This document shows positions 1 to 8,728 of a stretch of DNA of 64,000 nt, one piece after another. Every line of letters begins with the position of its first letter. Position 1 is the stretch's first letter. The stretch lies in the NCBI RefSeq assembly GCF_900100705.1, contig NZ_FNCH01000021.1:1-64000 (forward strand), given 5' to 3'. The position numbers and the translations under genes are program-made. The notes under the pieces are model-generated. The model was given only the letters and a program-made list of their open reading frames with translations, did no database searches and was not told where the DNA came from. This stretch comes from Pedobacter terrae. GTDB taxonomy: Bacteria > Bacteroidota > Bacteroidia > Sphingobacteriales > Sphingobacteriaceae.

Positions 1-75
1 TCACCCTGCCTTTTATTTAAACGCTTACTAAGCTTTCTTCTTGTAAGATATTTGAAAGAAGAAAAATCAGTTTGA
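1..75 (+). CDS. Possible 3' end of a gene entering from the left (uncertain)
   Basis: Frame 1 is open from the first base to a TGA at 73-75 and would encode 24 residues ending in KEEKSV; the other two forward frames stop earlier. The piece is too short to assign to a family. The terminator hairpin at 129-167 lies downstream, which fits a gene ending here, but chance openness over 24 codons is quite possible. Confidence 0.2.
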   Translation, partial: SPCLLFKRLLSFLLVRYLKEEKSV

Positions 76-128
76 TAAACCAAAGGAGATGACGACTAAT
101 CTAAGTTTATCATGCAAGTGCTTAAATA

Positions 129-167
129 AAAAGCGGAGTTGATCGATGAGATCACTCCGCTTTTTAT
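129..167. terminator. Bidirectional terminator hairpin
   Basis: An inverted repeat AAGCGGAGT ... ACTCCGCTT with an inner GATC/GATC pair is flanked by A-run and T-run, so it reads as an intrinsic terminator on both strands. It sits 20 bp after the TonB receptor stop on the minus strand. Confidence 0.8.
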
Positions 168-186
168 TATAATGGAATTAATGATG

Positions 187-2505
187 CTATTTAACCACTG
201 TAAATGGAATATACAATCCGAAAGTGATGTTTCTTCCTGGGTTATAAACCCCTAAATTCAGGTTTTCTGAATCTAAACGACCAGGTTTTAACCTACTCAA
301 TGCATCATAATATTTATGATCTAATAAGTTATTTGCTGAAACAGAAAGTTTAACTGGTTGTTTGCCCAAATTAAAAGTTGCTCCTATTCCGGCATTTAAT
401 AAGGTATATCCGCTTGTTGGTGTTTCAAAAACATCATCCACACGGGTCTGTTTAAATGCGGAGTTAATGCCTACAGAAAGGTATGCATCATTTGTGCCTT
501 TAAGTTTAGGCTCGAAACGCAGCTCATTTCTCAATGTTCCTGCCGGTATGAAAGCTAGGGGCTTATCCAGGCTATTGTTTCGTGCATGAACATACCCAAA
601 AGTATTTTCAAAATGGATAAATGGAACCGGGTGGATGGTTAAACTTGCTTCAGCTCCATATAGATTAGCATTAACCTGACCGTAGCGGTAAACTGGATAA
701 TTATTGCCTTCTGCATCTATTCTTTCTCCATTGGTTGAAGCATAAATAAAGTTGTGAATGTAATTATTATAGATGCTCGCACTGGCACTTACAATTTTTC
801 CTTCGTATTCTAAAGCGGCATCCACCTGATAACTGCGTTCGGGCATCAAATTGGAGTTGCCTATTTCATAGCGGAAAGTTCCTTCATGTACACCGTTTGA
901 TGCCAATTCAGCTGGATTTGGTGCCCGGAAAGCTGAACCTGCATTGGCTTTAAAGTTAAACTCTTCATTGAATTGATGTGTAAAGCCTAGTGCACCACTC
1001 ACATTTGAAAATTTATTCTGAAAAGGTGCAAATTGCTCTTCATTATCTACGAATAATTGTTTCCCATTATTCTTTCTATAATCGTAACGGGCACCAATAC
1101 TAAAGGTACTATTCTCCCAGTTTTTCTTGGCATAAGCAAAAACACCAATACCATAAGTATTATAATTTGGTATCAAAAATTCATCATTTGCTTTGTTTTC
1201 ACTGTGACCTGCATCAGCGCTTACACCAAATACAGGTTGCCAACCGTTGGTTTCGTGGATGTAATATTTTAAATCGGCATTATAAGTTTTGAGGTCGAAG
1301 AATAGTGATGGATCTGGACCGTCTTCCAATTCACGACGTTGGTTTTGTTGATAACCGAAATCGGCTTTTAAATTGCCATTACCAATGATGAAATTGTTGT
1401 TCAACGCAATTTTAAAGTGTCGGATATCCTGACGTGGATATTCTAAAGTGCGGTTTTTGTTATCGTCGTTAGCGAAAGAGCTTCCATCTTCTCTCACGAA
1501 ATTTCCATTATCATCTAAATGAGGGTCGTAAAAACCAATGTTATTATGAAAATTTGAAACATTTAAGTGAGTATAGCCCCAGCTTTTATTTAAACCCACC
1601 ATACCGCTTAAATCGGTTTCGTTAAAGCCTGAATTTGGGAAGTAACCTGTAGGTGTTTTAAAAGAATAGGCATTTTTATAAGTTCCGCGAGCTCTCCAAA
1701 CAAATCCGTTTTCGTTGCCGTTTAACATCAATGAGTTAGCGGTAAGTCCATTGTTGGTAGAGTAATTGCTAATAAATTCACCTTTTACCTGTCCCTCTGG
1801 TGCTGAACTAGGCTCTAATAGGTTAATTACACCCCCAAGTGCGTCCGAACCGTACATTAATGATGCTGCACCTCGTAAAACTTCGATACGGTCTGATTTA
1901 AACTGATCGATTTCGATACCATGTTCGTCGCCCCATTGCTGGCCCTGTTGTTTAATTCCGTCATCTAAAGTTACAATCCTGTTGTAGCCTAAACCCCTGA
2001 TAACAGGTTTAGAAATAGAAGGTCCGGTTGTGATCTGCGATACACCAGGGATTTTAGTCAATGCATCAATTAAATTGGTAGAAGGCTGCAAAAGCTGATC
2101 TTTGCCCACTATGGCCGAAGAAGCACTATTTCGCTTGCTCGTACTGCTGATTAAACTTCCTGTGATTACGATCTCCTTTGTTTCTATTGCAGTAGGCTGT
2201 AAAGAAAATTCTAATCCGGCTGCGCTGGCAAAATTGACCACTTGTGTAGCGGTTTTGTAGCCTACGTAATGTACTTCAACCAGGTAACTTCCTCTCGAAG
2301 GAAGGTTATTTAATGTAAATTCTCCATCATTATTGGTGATGGCCGAAACTTTTAAGTCGGGAATAAAAATGGTAGCGCCAGGTAATGTTTGTTTTGTACT
2401 GGCATCAATAACCTTACCTTTTATGTCCTTTAGTAGGGCAGCAAAAGCAGTATTGCTTAATAATGTATATAGAATTACCAAGCCAATAAGCTGTAATTTT
2501 TTCAT
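187..2505 (-). CDS. TonB-dependent receptor with CarboxypepD_reg domain
   Basis: Outer-membrane TonB-dependent receptor of 772 residues. Residues 1-22 are a signal peptide. A carboxypeptidase-regulatory-like beta-sandwich follows (about 29-110, with KGKVIDASTKQTLPGA). The plug domain (about 125-235) contains RGLGYNRIVTLDDG and IEVLRGAASLMYGSDALGGV. The rest is a 22-strand-type barrel with many aromatic/Asn turns. The last residues do not include an obvious cargo tag. The substrate cannot be read from the sequence. The upstream co-directional small Cys/His-rich protein (2620-2952, gap 114 bp) hints at metal or metal-complex uptake, by inference only. No cobalamin or other riboswitch was seen upstream. 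The ATG at 2505 precedes a good signal peptide, so the start is sound. Confidence 0.92.
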   Translation of the reverse strand: MKKLQLIGLVILYTLLSNTAFAALLKDIKGKVIDASTKQTLPGATIFIPDLKVSAITNNDGEFTLNNLPSRGSYLVEVHYVGYKTATQVVNFASAAGLEFSLQPTAIETKEIVITGSLISSTSKRNSASSAIVGKDQLLQPSTNLIDALTKIPGVSQITTGPSISKPVIRGLGYNRIVTLDDGIKQQGQQWGDEHGIEIDQFKSDRIEVLRGAASLMYGSDALGGVINLLEPSSAPEGQVKGEFISNYSTNNGLTANSLMLNGNENGFVWRARGTYKNAYSFKTPTGYFPNSGFNETDLSGMVGLNKSWGYTHLNVSNFHNNIGFYDPHLDDNGNFVREDGSSFANDDNKNRTLEYPRQDIRHFKIALNNNFIIGNGNLKADFGYQQNQRRELEDGPDPSLFFDLKTYNADLKYYIHETNGWQPVFGVSADAGHSENKANDEFLIPNYNTYGIGVFAYAKKNWENSTFSIGARYDYRKNNGKQLFVDNEEQFAPFQNKFSNVSGALGFTHQFNEEFNFKANAGSAFRAPNPAELASNGVHEGTFRYEIGNSNLMPERSYQVDAALEYEGKIVSASASIYNNYIHNFIYASTNGERIDAEGNNYPVYRYGQVNANLYGAEASLTIHPVPFIHFENTFGYVHARNNSLDKPLAFIPAGTLRNELRFEPKLKGTNDAYLSVGINSAFKQTRVDDVFETPTSGYTLLNAGIGATFNLGKQPVKLSVSANNLLDHKYYDALSRLKPGRLDSENLNLGVYNPGRNITFGLYIPFTVVK

Positions 2506-2619
2506 GTGTTGTGTGTAAGTAAAATGAACGAAATACTAAAACAATAGCTTAAACAAAGCTGGTTTTAATTTATCGGATAAATAATTTGATTAGCACAGAT
2601 GCGCTATGAGAAGAAGAAA

Positions 2620-2952
2620 TTAAGCCAAAGGAGGACCTCGTAAACAAGTGCGCTTTATTTCGGTAAAGGCATTTTTTAATGTAGGTTCGGTAAGGTTAAA
2701 AATTTTAGCTGATAAAAAAATCCTGTAAACGTGATGCGTTTGCACATAGTTTTTTTCAAAACTCGCATTACAGATTAAACAGGTATCGCCACGGGCCTGT
2801 ACATGGCTAACATGCTTACAGTTGACCTCCTTCTCTACAACCGGAATAGAATTGTGGTGGTGAAGTACACTCCATGGAGTTAAAGCAATAGCAAATACGA
2901 CCAGCATAAATGCCGATAGATATTTCTGAATGTTTTGTCTATGCTTTTTCAA
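2620..2952 (-). CDS. Small membrane-anchored Cys/His-rich protein upstream of TonB receptor
   Basis: A 110-residue protein with a basic N-terminus and one hydrophobic segment (about 11-28), followed by a triple His, a NCKH segment, a CLIC (CxxC) motif and a QTHHVY segment; it ends in RGPPLA. I do not recognise a named family with certainty. Small proteins with this layout (one membrane segment, CxxC and His pairs, C-terminal RGPP) are often found beside TonB receptors in Bacteroidota. The Cys/His set suggests metal or heme handling in the periplasm, which is inference. It is likely cotranscribed with the receptor at 187-2505. A TACTTTTG box at 2958-2965 (minus) lies so close to the ATG that transcription may begin at or inside the first codons. 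Confidence 0.7.
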   Translation of the reverse strand: MKKHRQNIQKYLSAFMLVVFAIALTPWSVLHHHNSIPVVEKEVNCKHVSHVQARGDTCLICNASFEKNYVQTHHVYRIFLSAKIFNLTEPTLKNAFTEIKRTCLRGPPLA

Positions 2953-3127
2953 CAGGCCAAAAGTAGTAATTCCTGAGCAATTATATATATTTACAAAGTA
3001 ACATTGTATTATAACCCCTTTATTTAATCGATAGTTTAACGTAAGCGGTACATAAATCTTATAATAAATTATTCAATATCAATTGCAAACCTATTTTTAT
3101 GATTTGCGGTATAGAAAAAAATAATTA

Positions 3128-3703
3128 ATGAAGTTCATCAGGAAAAATATATTCAATGCTTTATTTGTCGTTTTCCTATTGGTAATTGTTTTTGTACCCG
3201 ATGCAAAAGCATTTCTTATTAAAGGATTAATCGAGATTGGTTTTTATAAGCCTAATGTTGAAACACCAAAAGAAAAAGTTGCAGGGCTAAACGGAATCCG
3301 GTTTAAAGATGTCAGCGGAAATCTGGTTGATCTTGGCGATTTGAAAGGCAAAGTTATTTTTCTCAACTTTTGGGCAACCTGGTGTCCGCCATGTAGGGCA
3401 GAAATGCCTTCGATCAACAAATTATACAATCAATTTAAAAATGATAAAAATATAGTTTTCATTTTTGCGGATGCTGACGGTGACCTTGCAAAATCAACCA
3501 GATTTATGGCCGACCGTAAATATACCCTGCCGGTTTATAAAGTGGAAAGTAATATTCCTGAGCAGCTATTTGCAGGTGCTCTACCTACAACAGTCATTTT
3601 CGATAAGCAGGGCCGATTGTCTTTCAAACATGAAGGTGTGGCCAACTATGCAGATCAAAAGATTATTGATTTCCTGAATCAATTAAAAAGCATAAACGAA
3701 TAA
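3128..3703 (+). CDS. TlpA/ResA-like membrane-anchored thioredoxin
   Basis: A 191-residue thiol-disulfide oxidoreductase. An N-terminal membrane anchor or uncleaved signal (about 8-24) puts the thioredoxin fold in the periplasm. The active site is WCPPC with the redox cysteines at 86 and 89, as in TlpA, ResA and CcmG proteins. The cis-Pro loop is ALPTTVIFD. The family reduces disulfides for cytochrome c maturation or other periplasmic clients; no client gene is adjacent. It is divergent from the small Cys/His protein at 2952 and shares its 175-bp upstream region. It appears monocistronic. Confidence 0.88.
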   Translation: MKFIRKNIFNALFVVFLLVIVFVPDAKAFLIKGLIEIGFYKPNVETPKEKVAGLNGIRFKDVSGNLVDLGDLKGKVIFLNFWATWCPPCRAEMPSINKLYNQFKNDKNIVFIFADADGDLAKSTRFMADRKYTLPVYKVESNIPEQLFAGALPTTVIFDKQGRLSFKHEGVANYADQKIIDFLNQLKSINE

Positions 3704-3835
3704 GCTGGTTGAAGCAATCTTTACAGAGAAATTTTCTGCATAAGACTGAGGTTGATACGACAAATTGGGGGCGTAAAGAATGATGAATAATAGAATGCCT
3801 TTGTGTTTTTGAAGAAGGTTAACCAATCATTTTAT

Positions 3836-3843
3836 TATTTTTG
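3836..3843 (+). promoter_or_regulatory. -7 promoter box for the nucleoid-associated protein gene
   Basis: TATTTTTG matches the Bacteroidota -7 consensus TAnnTTTG. Only five bases separate it from the ATG at 3849, so the transcript is predicted to be leaderless or nearly so. Confidence 0.55.
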
Positions 3844-3848
3844 CTGCC

Positions 3849-4907
3849 ATGATTTCATTTTTCGAGGCTTCCCTTAAGCAACTTTCCATCCACCACACCG
3901 GTAATAAACTGGTTGAGGAGTATTACAAATTATCTGATGCCCCTTTAAAAATCGAAGATGAACTATTAGGAAACCTGCTAATGCAGTATTTCTTAAAGCC
4001 TTTCGAAAAAGTTAACGAAGTCTATCGTTTTTATCACCCAAACGATAATTTAGAACTGAATGAAGTATTCCACTTTGCGCACGAGATTTTTGAGAATAAT
4101 GTGCTTTTTCATGAAGACTCACAGCAACTGGCCAAATATTTATACGATGTAGCCAACCACCCAAAAATTAAATCGGGTGAATTGTATGTTGCTTATTTCG
4201 AAAAAGTGCAGATCGAAGGGGAACAACTGGATGTTTTGGGGATTTTCAAATCTGAAACCAAAGATACTTACTTAAAGGTTTACCCTGAACTGGATGGTTT
4301 TAACATGAGCTACGAGCAGGAGGCCATCAGCATTAATAAGTTAGATAAAGGTTGTTTGATTTTTAATGTAGAAAGAGAAGATGGTTATAAAGTGGTGGTA
4401 TTGGATCAATCTAAAAGCAGCAACGATTCTGCCGTTTATTGGAAGGATGAATTCTTAAAACTGAAAATCAGGAATGATAGTTATAACCAGACCAATAATG
4501 TTTTAGGGGTTTATAAAAACTTCGTCACGCAGAAGCTTGATGATGATTACGAAATCAGCAAAGCAGACAAAATAGACCTCTTAAACCGTTCAATGAAGTA
4601 TTTCAAAGAAAAAGAAACCTTTGATATGGAAGAATTTGGAAATGAAGTAATCGGGAATGCTGAAGGGATAGAATCATTTAAAAACTATAAGAAGAACTAC
4701 GAAGAAGAGTACGAAAGTCCGATAGCTGACCATTTTGAGATCGCCGAATCTGCGGTTAAAAAACAGGCCAGAGCTTATAAAAGTGTATTAAAACTGGATA
4801 AGAACTTCCACATTTATATCCACGGCAATAAAGACATGATCGAGAAAGGTTATGACGATGATAAATCGATGAATTTTTATAAGGTGTATTTTAGGGAAGA
4901 AGAGTAG
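3849..4907 (+). CDS. Nucleoid-associated protein (NdpA/YejK, 37-kDa family)
   Basis: A 352-residue cytoplasmic protein of the NA37/YejK family (PF04245), close to the usual length of about 335-350. The match rests on overall pattern: the N-terminal SIHHTGNKLVEEYY segment, the central YEQEAISINKLDKGCLIF strand-rich region, and the C-terminal IYIHGNKDMIEKGYD. Members bind nucleoid DNA, but their exact role is poorly defined; some related proteins occur near phage and defence genes. Neighbours here (thioredoxin, DUF58 operon) are not functionally linked. It is acidic and has no membrane segment. It is probably transcribed alone from the box at 3836-3843. Confidence 0.8.
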   Translation: MISFFEASLKQLSIHHTGNKLVEEYYKLSDAPLKIEDELLGNLLMQYFLKPFEKVNEVYRFYHPNDNLELNEVFHFAHEIFENNVLFHEDSQQLAKYLYDVANHPKIKSGELYVAYFEKVQIEGEQLDVLGIFKSETKDTYLKVYPELDGFNMSYEQEAISINKLDKGCLIFNVEREDGYKVVVLDQSKSSNDSAVYWKDEFLKLKIRNDSYNQTNNVLGVYKNFVTQKLDDDYEISKADKIDLLNRSMKYFKEKETFDMEEFGNEVIGNAEGIESFKNYKKNYEEEYESPIADHFEIAESAVKKQARAYKSVLKLDKNFHIYIHGNKDMIEKGYDDDKSMNFYKVYFREEE

Positions 4908-4908
4908 G

Positions 4909-5171
4909 GAGTTTTGAGTTGGGTGTTTGGAGCTTGGAGTTGTTGGGCATGGTGTAAAAAAAATACCACTAAATTCACCACTGTTAACTCCATTACCGAA
5001 ACAAACACAACCTGTCCGTAGAATTCCGAGGGGTTCCGATTCCTCGGTCTTTGTCTCCACAGACCGAAACAGATCTTCGTTTAAACAGATTTCATTGTAA
5101 GTAATTATTTGTCTGCGATGACACAGAATAAGGATAAGATAATCTCCAAACTCACCACTCTCAACGCCAAA
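4909..5171. repeat. Intergenic region with long inverted arms and small hairpins
   Basis: Non-coding spacer between convergent genes. A GGAGTTTTGAGTTGGGTGTT-type arm near 4909-4935 is the approximate inverse of CTCCAAACTCACCACTCTC near 5148-5168, enclosing about 210 bp. Inside are a CCGAGG/CCTCGG hairpin (5026-5047) and a GGTCT/AGACC pair (5046-5065). The 90-codon minus frame over it (4788-5060) overlaps the end of the upstream gene and looks non-coding. Related GAGTTTGGAG-type sequence recurs at 20066-20090 and 46525-46575. Confidence 0.5.
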
Positions 5172-6518
5172 CTAAATCCGCTGCTGTGCCTTCAATGCCA
5201 AATACTGATTAATAACATTTAAGGTAAGCTTTTGTGGTGGGGTAAGGATAGCTAAAATGCCATGTTTGTTCAATTCTTTAACCATCAGCTTTTTCTCATA
5301 GATAAATTTCTCAGCAATGGTTTTATGATAAATGCCCTCTACGTCTTTAGCCGGTTCTGTACTTAATCCTTTTAATTCGGTATTTTCGAAAAACACGACC
5401 AATAATAAGTGGTATTTGGCAATTCTTTTTAAGTATGGCAACTGTCTTTGTAGTGCCGATAAACTCTCAAAATTGGTAAAGAAAACCAAAAGACCGCGTT
5501 GTTTTATAACAGAACGGACTGTAGTATAAAGGGCCTCGAGATTACTTTCCAGATAGCGTGTTTTCTCTTTGTAGAGCACGTTCATAATGTTGCCCAGCTG
5601 CGAAGCTTTACGGTCGGCCGGTACTATCGATCCGATCGTTTCGGATAAGGTAATCAATCCGGCTTTATCTTCTTTCAGCATGGCTACTTTCGAAAGCGCA
5701 ACGGTAGCATTTATGGCGTAGTCAAGTAAGCTCAATCCTTCAAAAGGCATGCGCATTACCCTTGATTTATCGATGATACAATAAATATGCTGTGATTTCT
5801 CATCTATATAGGTGTTTACCATTAAGCTGCCTTTTCTTGCCGTGGCTTTCCAGTTAATCGTACGGATATCGTCGCCTCCTACATAATTTTTAATCTGGTC
5901 AAATTCACTGCTTTGCCCTATCTTTCTGATCTTTTTAATCCCAAACTCCGTTAAATAGCGCGAAGCAGCCATTAATTCGTATTGGCCGAGATTGATAAAC
6001 GATGGATAGACAGGTAGAATTCTGGCGCCATCAAAATTGTACATGCGACTAATTAAGCCCAAAGGCGAGCTAATGTAAGTTCTAATGAACCCGAAATCAT
6101 ATTCACCACGCTTTGTTGGGCGCAGGTTGTAGTAGATTGATTTTCTTTCCCCAGGTTTTACATGGAGCTTAAAGTCTTTATCACGGATCTGGAACTGAAA
6201 AGGTATTTCGTCAATCACCCTTGCATTTACTCCAAAACCGTAATCATTTTTAATTTCGATCTGTATGGGATTTTCATCACCATTGCTTAAACGTTTAGAA
6301 GTTAATCTTCTGGCTTCAATTCCACTGCTATTTCGGTATAGGATAAAAATATCGATAAAAAATAACAGGATAACCGCGCCTGTTGCAATTTCGGGGATAT
6401 CACCCAGCCATGGAAAAAAGAACTTCAACAAAAAAAGTAAAATGCAGCATCCTAAGGCCGCAAACAAACGGTCGGTCAGGAATAGGTTGCTGTAATATTG
6501 CTGAAAGAATTTTTTCAA
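5172..6518 (-). CDS. DUF58 domain protein (MoxR-operon partner)
   Basis: A 448-residue protein with two N-terminal membrane segments (about 16-34 and 41-60) and a DUF58/VWA-like cytoplasmic region. The diagnostic motif GGDDIRTINWKATARKG lies near the middle, followed by YIDEKSQHIYCIID, the first strand of the von Willebrand A-like fold. DUF58 proteins pair with MoxR AAA+ ATPases and are thought to help in assembling or maturing envelope or metalloenzyme complexes. It is the last gene of the operon that starts at 11288, 61 bp after moxR. The start gives a natural membrane N-terminus. Confidence 0.88.
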   Translation of the reverse strand: MKKFFQQYYSNLFLTDRLFAALGCCILLFLLKFFFPWLGDIPEIATGAVILLFFIDIFILYRNSSGIEARRLTSKRLSNGDENPIQIEIKNDYGFGVNARVIDEIPFQFQIRDKDFKLHVKPGERKSIYYNLRPTKRGEYDFGFIRTYISSPLGLISRMYNFDGARILPVYPSFINLGQYELMAASRYLTEFGIKKIRKIGQSSEFDQIKNYVGGDDIRTINWKATARKGSLMVNTYIDEKSQHIYCIIDKSRVMRMPFEGLSLLDYAINATVALSKVAMLKEDKAGLITLSETIGSIVPADRKASQLGNIMNVLYKEKTRYLESNLEALYTTVRSVIKQRGLLVFFTNFESLSALQRQLPYLKRIAKYHLLLVVFFENTELKGLSTEPAKDVEGIYHKTIAEKFIYEKKLMVKELNKHGILAILTPPQKLTLNVINQYLALKAQQRI

Positions 6519-6579
6519 TGTTGTTTAGTCGGTTAATTGTTTAAATCGGTTAACTGTAAACTGGCAACTGCAAACTGGC

Positions 6580-7557
6580 CTACCTCGGTACTTCTATTTT
6601 TTTAATAATCTGATGGATAATATCACTTGTGGTTAATCCTTCCATTTCTTTTTCAGGCGATAACAAAACCCTATGCGCCAATACGGGGCTTGCAACGGCA
6701 ATGATATCATCCGGTGTAATAAAATCGCGGCCCTGGATGGCAGCAAAAGCTTTTGCACTGTGTACAATGGCTAGTGATGCCCTTGGCGACGCACCTAGGT
6801 ATAGGGAAGGGTTGTTGCGGGTTTCGCTTACAATTTTGGCAATAAATTCCAATAATTTCGGTTCCACAAATAAATTACGGATAACAGCCCTGGCTTCTAG
6901 TATCTGTTGAATGGATAATACGGGTTTTACATCGCTCAACAATGTTTTATTAACCAGACCATGTTGTGCCATTAAAATTGCAGTTTCTTCCTCTAATGAA
7001 GGATATTTAACCTCTATTTTAAATAAAAACCGGTCTAATTGTGCTTCAGGTAAGCGGTATGTGCCTTCCTGCTCAATCGGGTTTTGAGTGGCCAACACCA
7101 TAAAAGGCTCACCCATAATGTAGGTTTGCCCATCAATAGTTACCTGGCGTTCTTCCATCACCTCGAAAAGTGCAGATTGGGTTTTGGCCGGTGCACGGTT
7201 AATCTCATCAACCAAAATAATATTTCCGAAAATCGGACCTTTTCTAAATTCAAAATCTCCCGTTTTGGTATTAAATATTGGGGTTCCCAAAACATCAGAG
7301 GGCATTAAATCGGGGGTAAACTGCACCCTCGAAAATTGCGCTTCTATCGATTTGGCCAACAGTTTCGCACTAAGCGTTTTAGCTACTCCTGGTACGCCCT
7401 CAATTAAGATGTGTCCATCGGCAAGCAAACCAACAATTAAGAAATCAATAACCTGTTTTTGGCCGATAATGATATTTCCAAGTACATTTCTGATCTGATT
7501 TACCGCCTCATTTAAAGCGCTTAAATCGGTACGTGGGTTAAACTGTTCTTGTTCCAT
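6580..7557 (-). CDS. MoxR-family AAA+ ATPase
   Basis: A 325-residue AAA+ ATPase. Walker A is GVPGVAKT (near residue 55) and Walker B is ILVDEINR (near 115). The MoxR-typical sensor region ATQNPIEQEGTYRLPEAQLD follows, and the C-terminal lid contains GASPRASLA. MoxR proteins act as chaperones with DUF58/VWA proteins, and a DUF58 gene follows directly. Its first 20 bases overlap the end of the DUF4350 gene, showing translational coupling. Cytoplasmic. Length is normal for the family (about 310-340). Confidence 0.95.
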   Translation of the reverse strand: MEQEQFNPRTDLSALNEAVNQIRNVLGNIIIGQKQVIDFLIVGLLADGHILIEGVPGVAKTLSAKLLAKSIEAQFSRVQFTPDLMPSDVLGTPIFNTKTGDFEFRKGPIFGNIILVDEINRAPAKTQSALFEVMEERQVTIDGQTYIMGEPFMVLATQNPIEQEGTYRLPEAQLDRFLFKIEVKYPSLEEETAILMAQHGLVNKTLLSDVKPVLSIQQILEARAVIRNLFVEPKLLEFIAKIVSETRNNPSLYLGASPRASLAIVHSAKAFAAIQGRDFITPDDIIAVASPVLAHRVLLSPEKEMEGLTTSDIIHQIIKKIEVPR

Positions 7558-8728
7558 TGCTTTGCGTGTTTTTATAAAACTGTTCTATACTTGCGTTTAA
7601 ATAAATCAATTGGGTATCACTTAAGGTGTTCATGATTGGCGTTTGCATAAAATGATTGGTAAGCGTTTTGGCCAGCGCTTCGTTAATGCCTGTTTTTTCC
7701 ATCAGTAACTGGGCAAAATTGCCATCAATATCATGGGTTTTTAGGTAATATCTTGTTCTTAAATATTCCAAAAAATAGTTGATCTTTTTTAAGGCGATAT
7801 CGAGGTTGTTGCGCTCGTGGTAATAAACACTGCCCACTACATGGACAAATGCCAATGAAGAATTGGTAAACGGATCGGCAATAGGGATAATTCTTTGCCT
7901 GCGCTTCATATCGTACAACACAAAAATGATTAAGCTGAATATGGCCAGATAATAAGCATATTTCAGTTCAGGGTGTTTGAAAAATACCCTAAGCATATCG
8001 GTAGTAGTGGTTTTTTGTGCGGAAAAATATTCATCAAAAATGACCTGCTGAGTTCCGTGTAAATAACTTAAGGTTTTAGCGGCATATTCTGCACCATATT
8101 TATCCAGCAGATTAAAATTAGTGTAGAAACCTGGCTCGGCAATTAAGTATAGATTTCCTTTGCCATAGCTATAACGCACAAAGTTAGGTTTCCCGTCTCC
8201 GTTTACGCCGAGTACAGTAGCCTTACTGGTATCAAGTTTGTTGTAATATTGACTGCCAATCCCTCTTTCAAAACCATAGTTCGCGTCGGTTTTCAGATTT
8301 GGGTTAGTGAAATTCAGCGTTCGCCCTTCGGCAGACATGGAACTAAGCGCTTGCAGTTTAAGACTTTTTTCTATTTTTCCCAGATCGTAACTGGCAATAA
8401 AAACATCATTGCCGGTCTGCATGAATTTAACCAGCTCATCAAAGTCTGTTTTGCTGATTTCTGCCTGTTGGGCAACGATTAAATATGCTGCTTTGTTAAA
8501 CTTTTTGTCCTTTAAAGTATTGTAAATAGCCGTTTTAGATTGTCTTATCTTTGCCCCTGGTAAAATATCCTTTATCCGATGGTACAAAATATAGGTTCCA
8601 TAAGGAATTTTATCCTTTACTGCGTAGGTGGGTGCCCAGTTTGTTGGGGTGGGTTTGTTATACTGGGCAACCAAATAAAGGAGGATCAGGATGGCGCCAA
8701 TAATCAAATATATTTTATAACCTTTCAT
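7538..8728 (-). CDS. DUF4350 membrane protein
   Basis: A 396-residue membrane protein. One N-terminal transmembrane segment (about 5-22) is followed by an extracytoplasmic DUF4350 region (about 40-240, with IPYGTYILYHRIKDILPGA and a GKGNLYLIAEPGFYTNF strand). A second membrane helix (about 261-280) leads to a cytoplasmic helical tail. DUF4350 genes are regular members of MoxR-DUF58-DUF4129 clusters; their biochemical role is unknown. The gene overlaps its upstream neighbour by 4 bp (ATGA type) and its downstream neighbour by 20 bp. Confidence 0.8.
   Translation of the reverse strand: MKGYKIYLIIGAILILLYLVAQYNKPTPTNWAPTYAVKDKIPYGTYILYHRIKDILPGAKIRQSKTAIYNTLKDKKFNKAAYLIVAQQAEISKTDFDELVKFMQTGNDVFIASYDLGKIEKSLKLQALSSMSAEGRTLNFTNPNLKTDANYGFERGIGSQYYNKLDTSKATVLGVNGDGKPNFVRYSYGKGNLYLIAEPGFYTNFNLLDKYGAEYAAKTLSYLHGTQQVIFDEYFSAQKTTTTDMLRVFFKHPELKYAYYLAIFSLIIFVLYDMKRRQRIIPIADPFTNSSLAFVHVVGSVYYHERNNLDIALKKINYFLEYLRTRYYLKTHDIDGNFAQLLMEKTGINEALAKTLTNHFMQTPIMNTLSDTQLIYLNASIEQFYKNTQSNGTRTV

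Noticed and set aside
187..2619. Cobalamin riboswitch in front of the TonB receptor
   Set aside because: The 114-bp spacer and the upstream region show no B12-box-like sequence or comparable structure.
4788..5060. 90-codon minus frame at the end of the nucleoid-associated protein gene
   Set aside because: It runs antisense into the real gene and across hairpins; the amino acid content looks non-coding.
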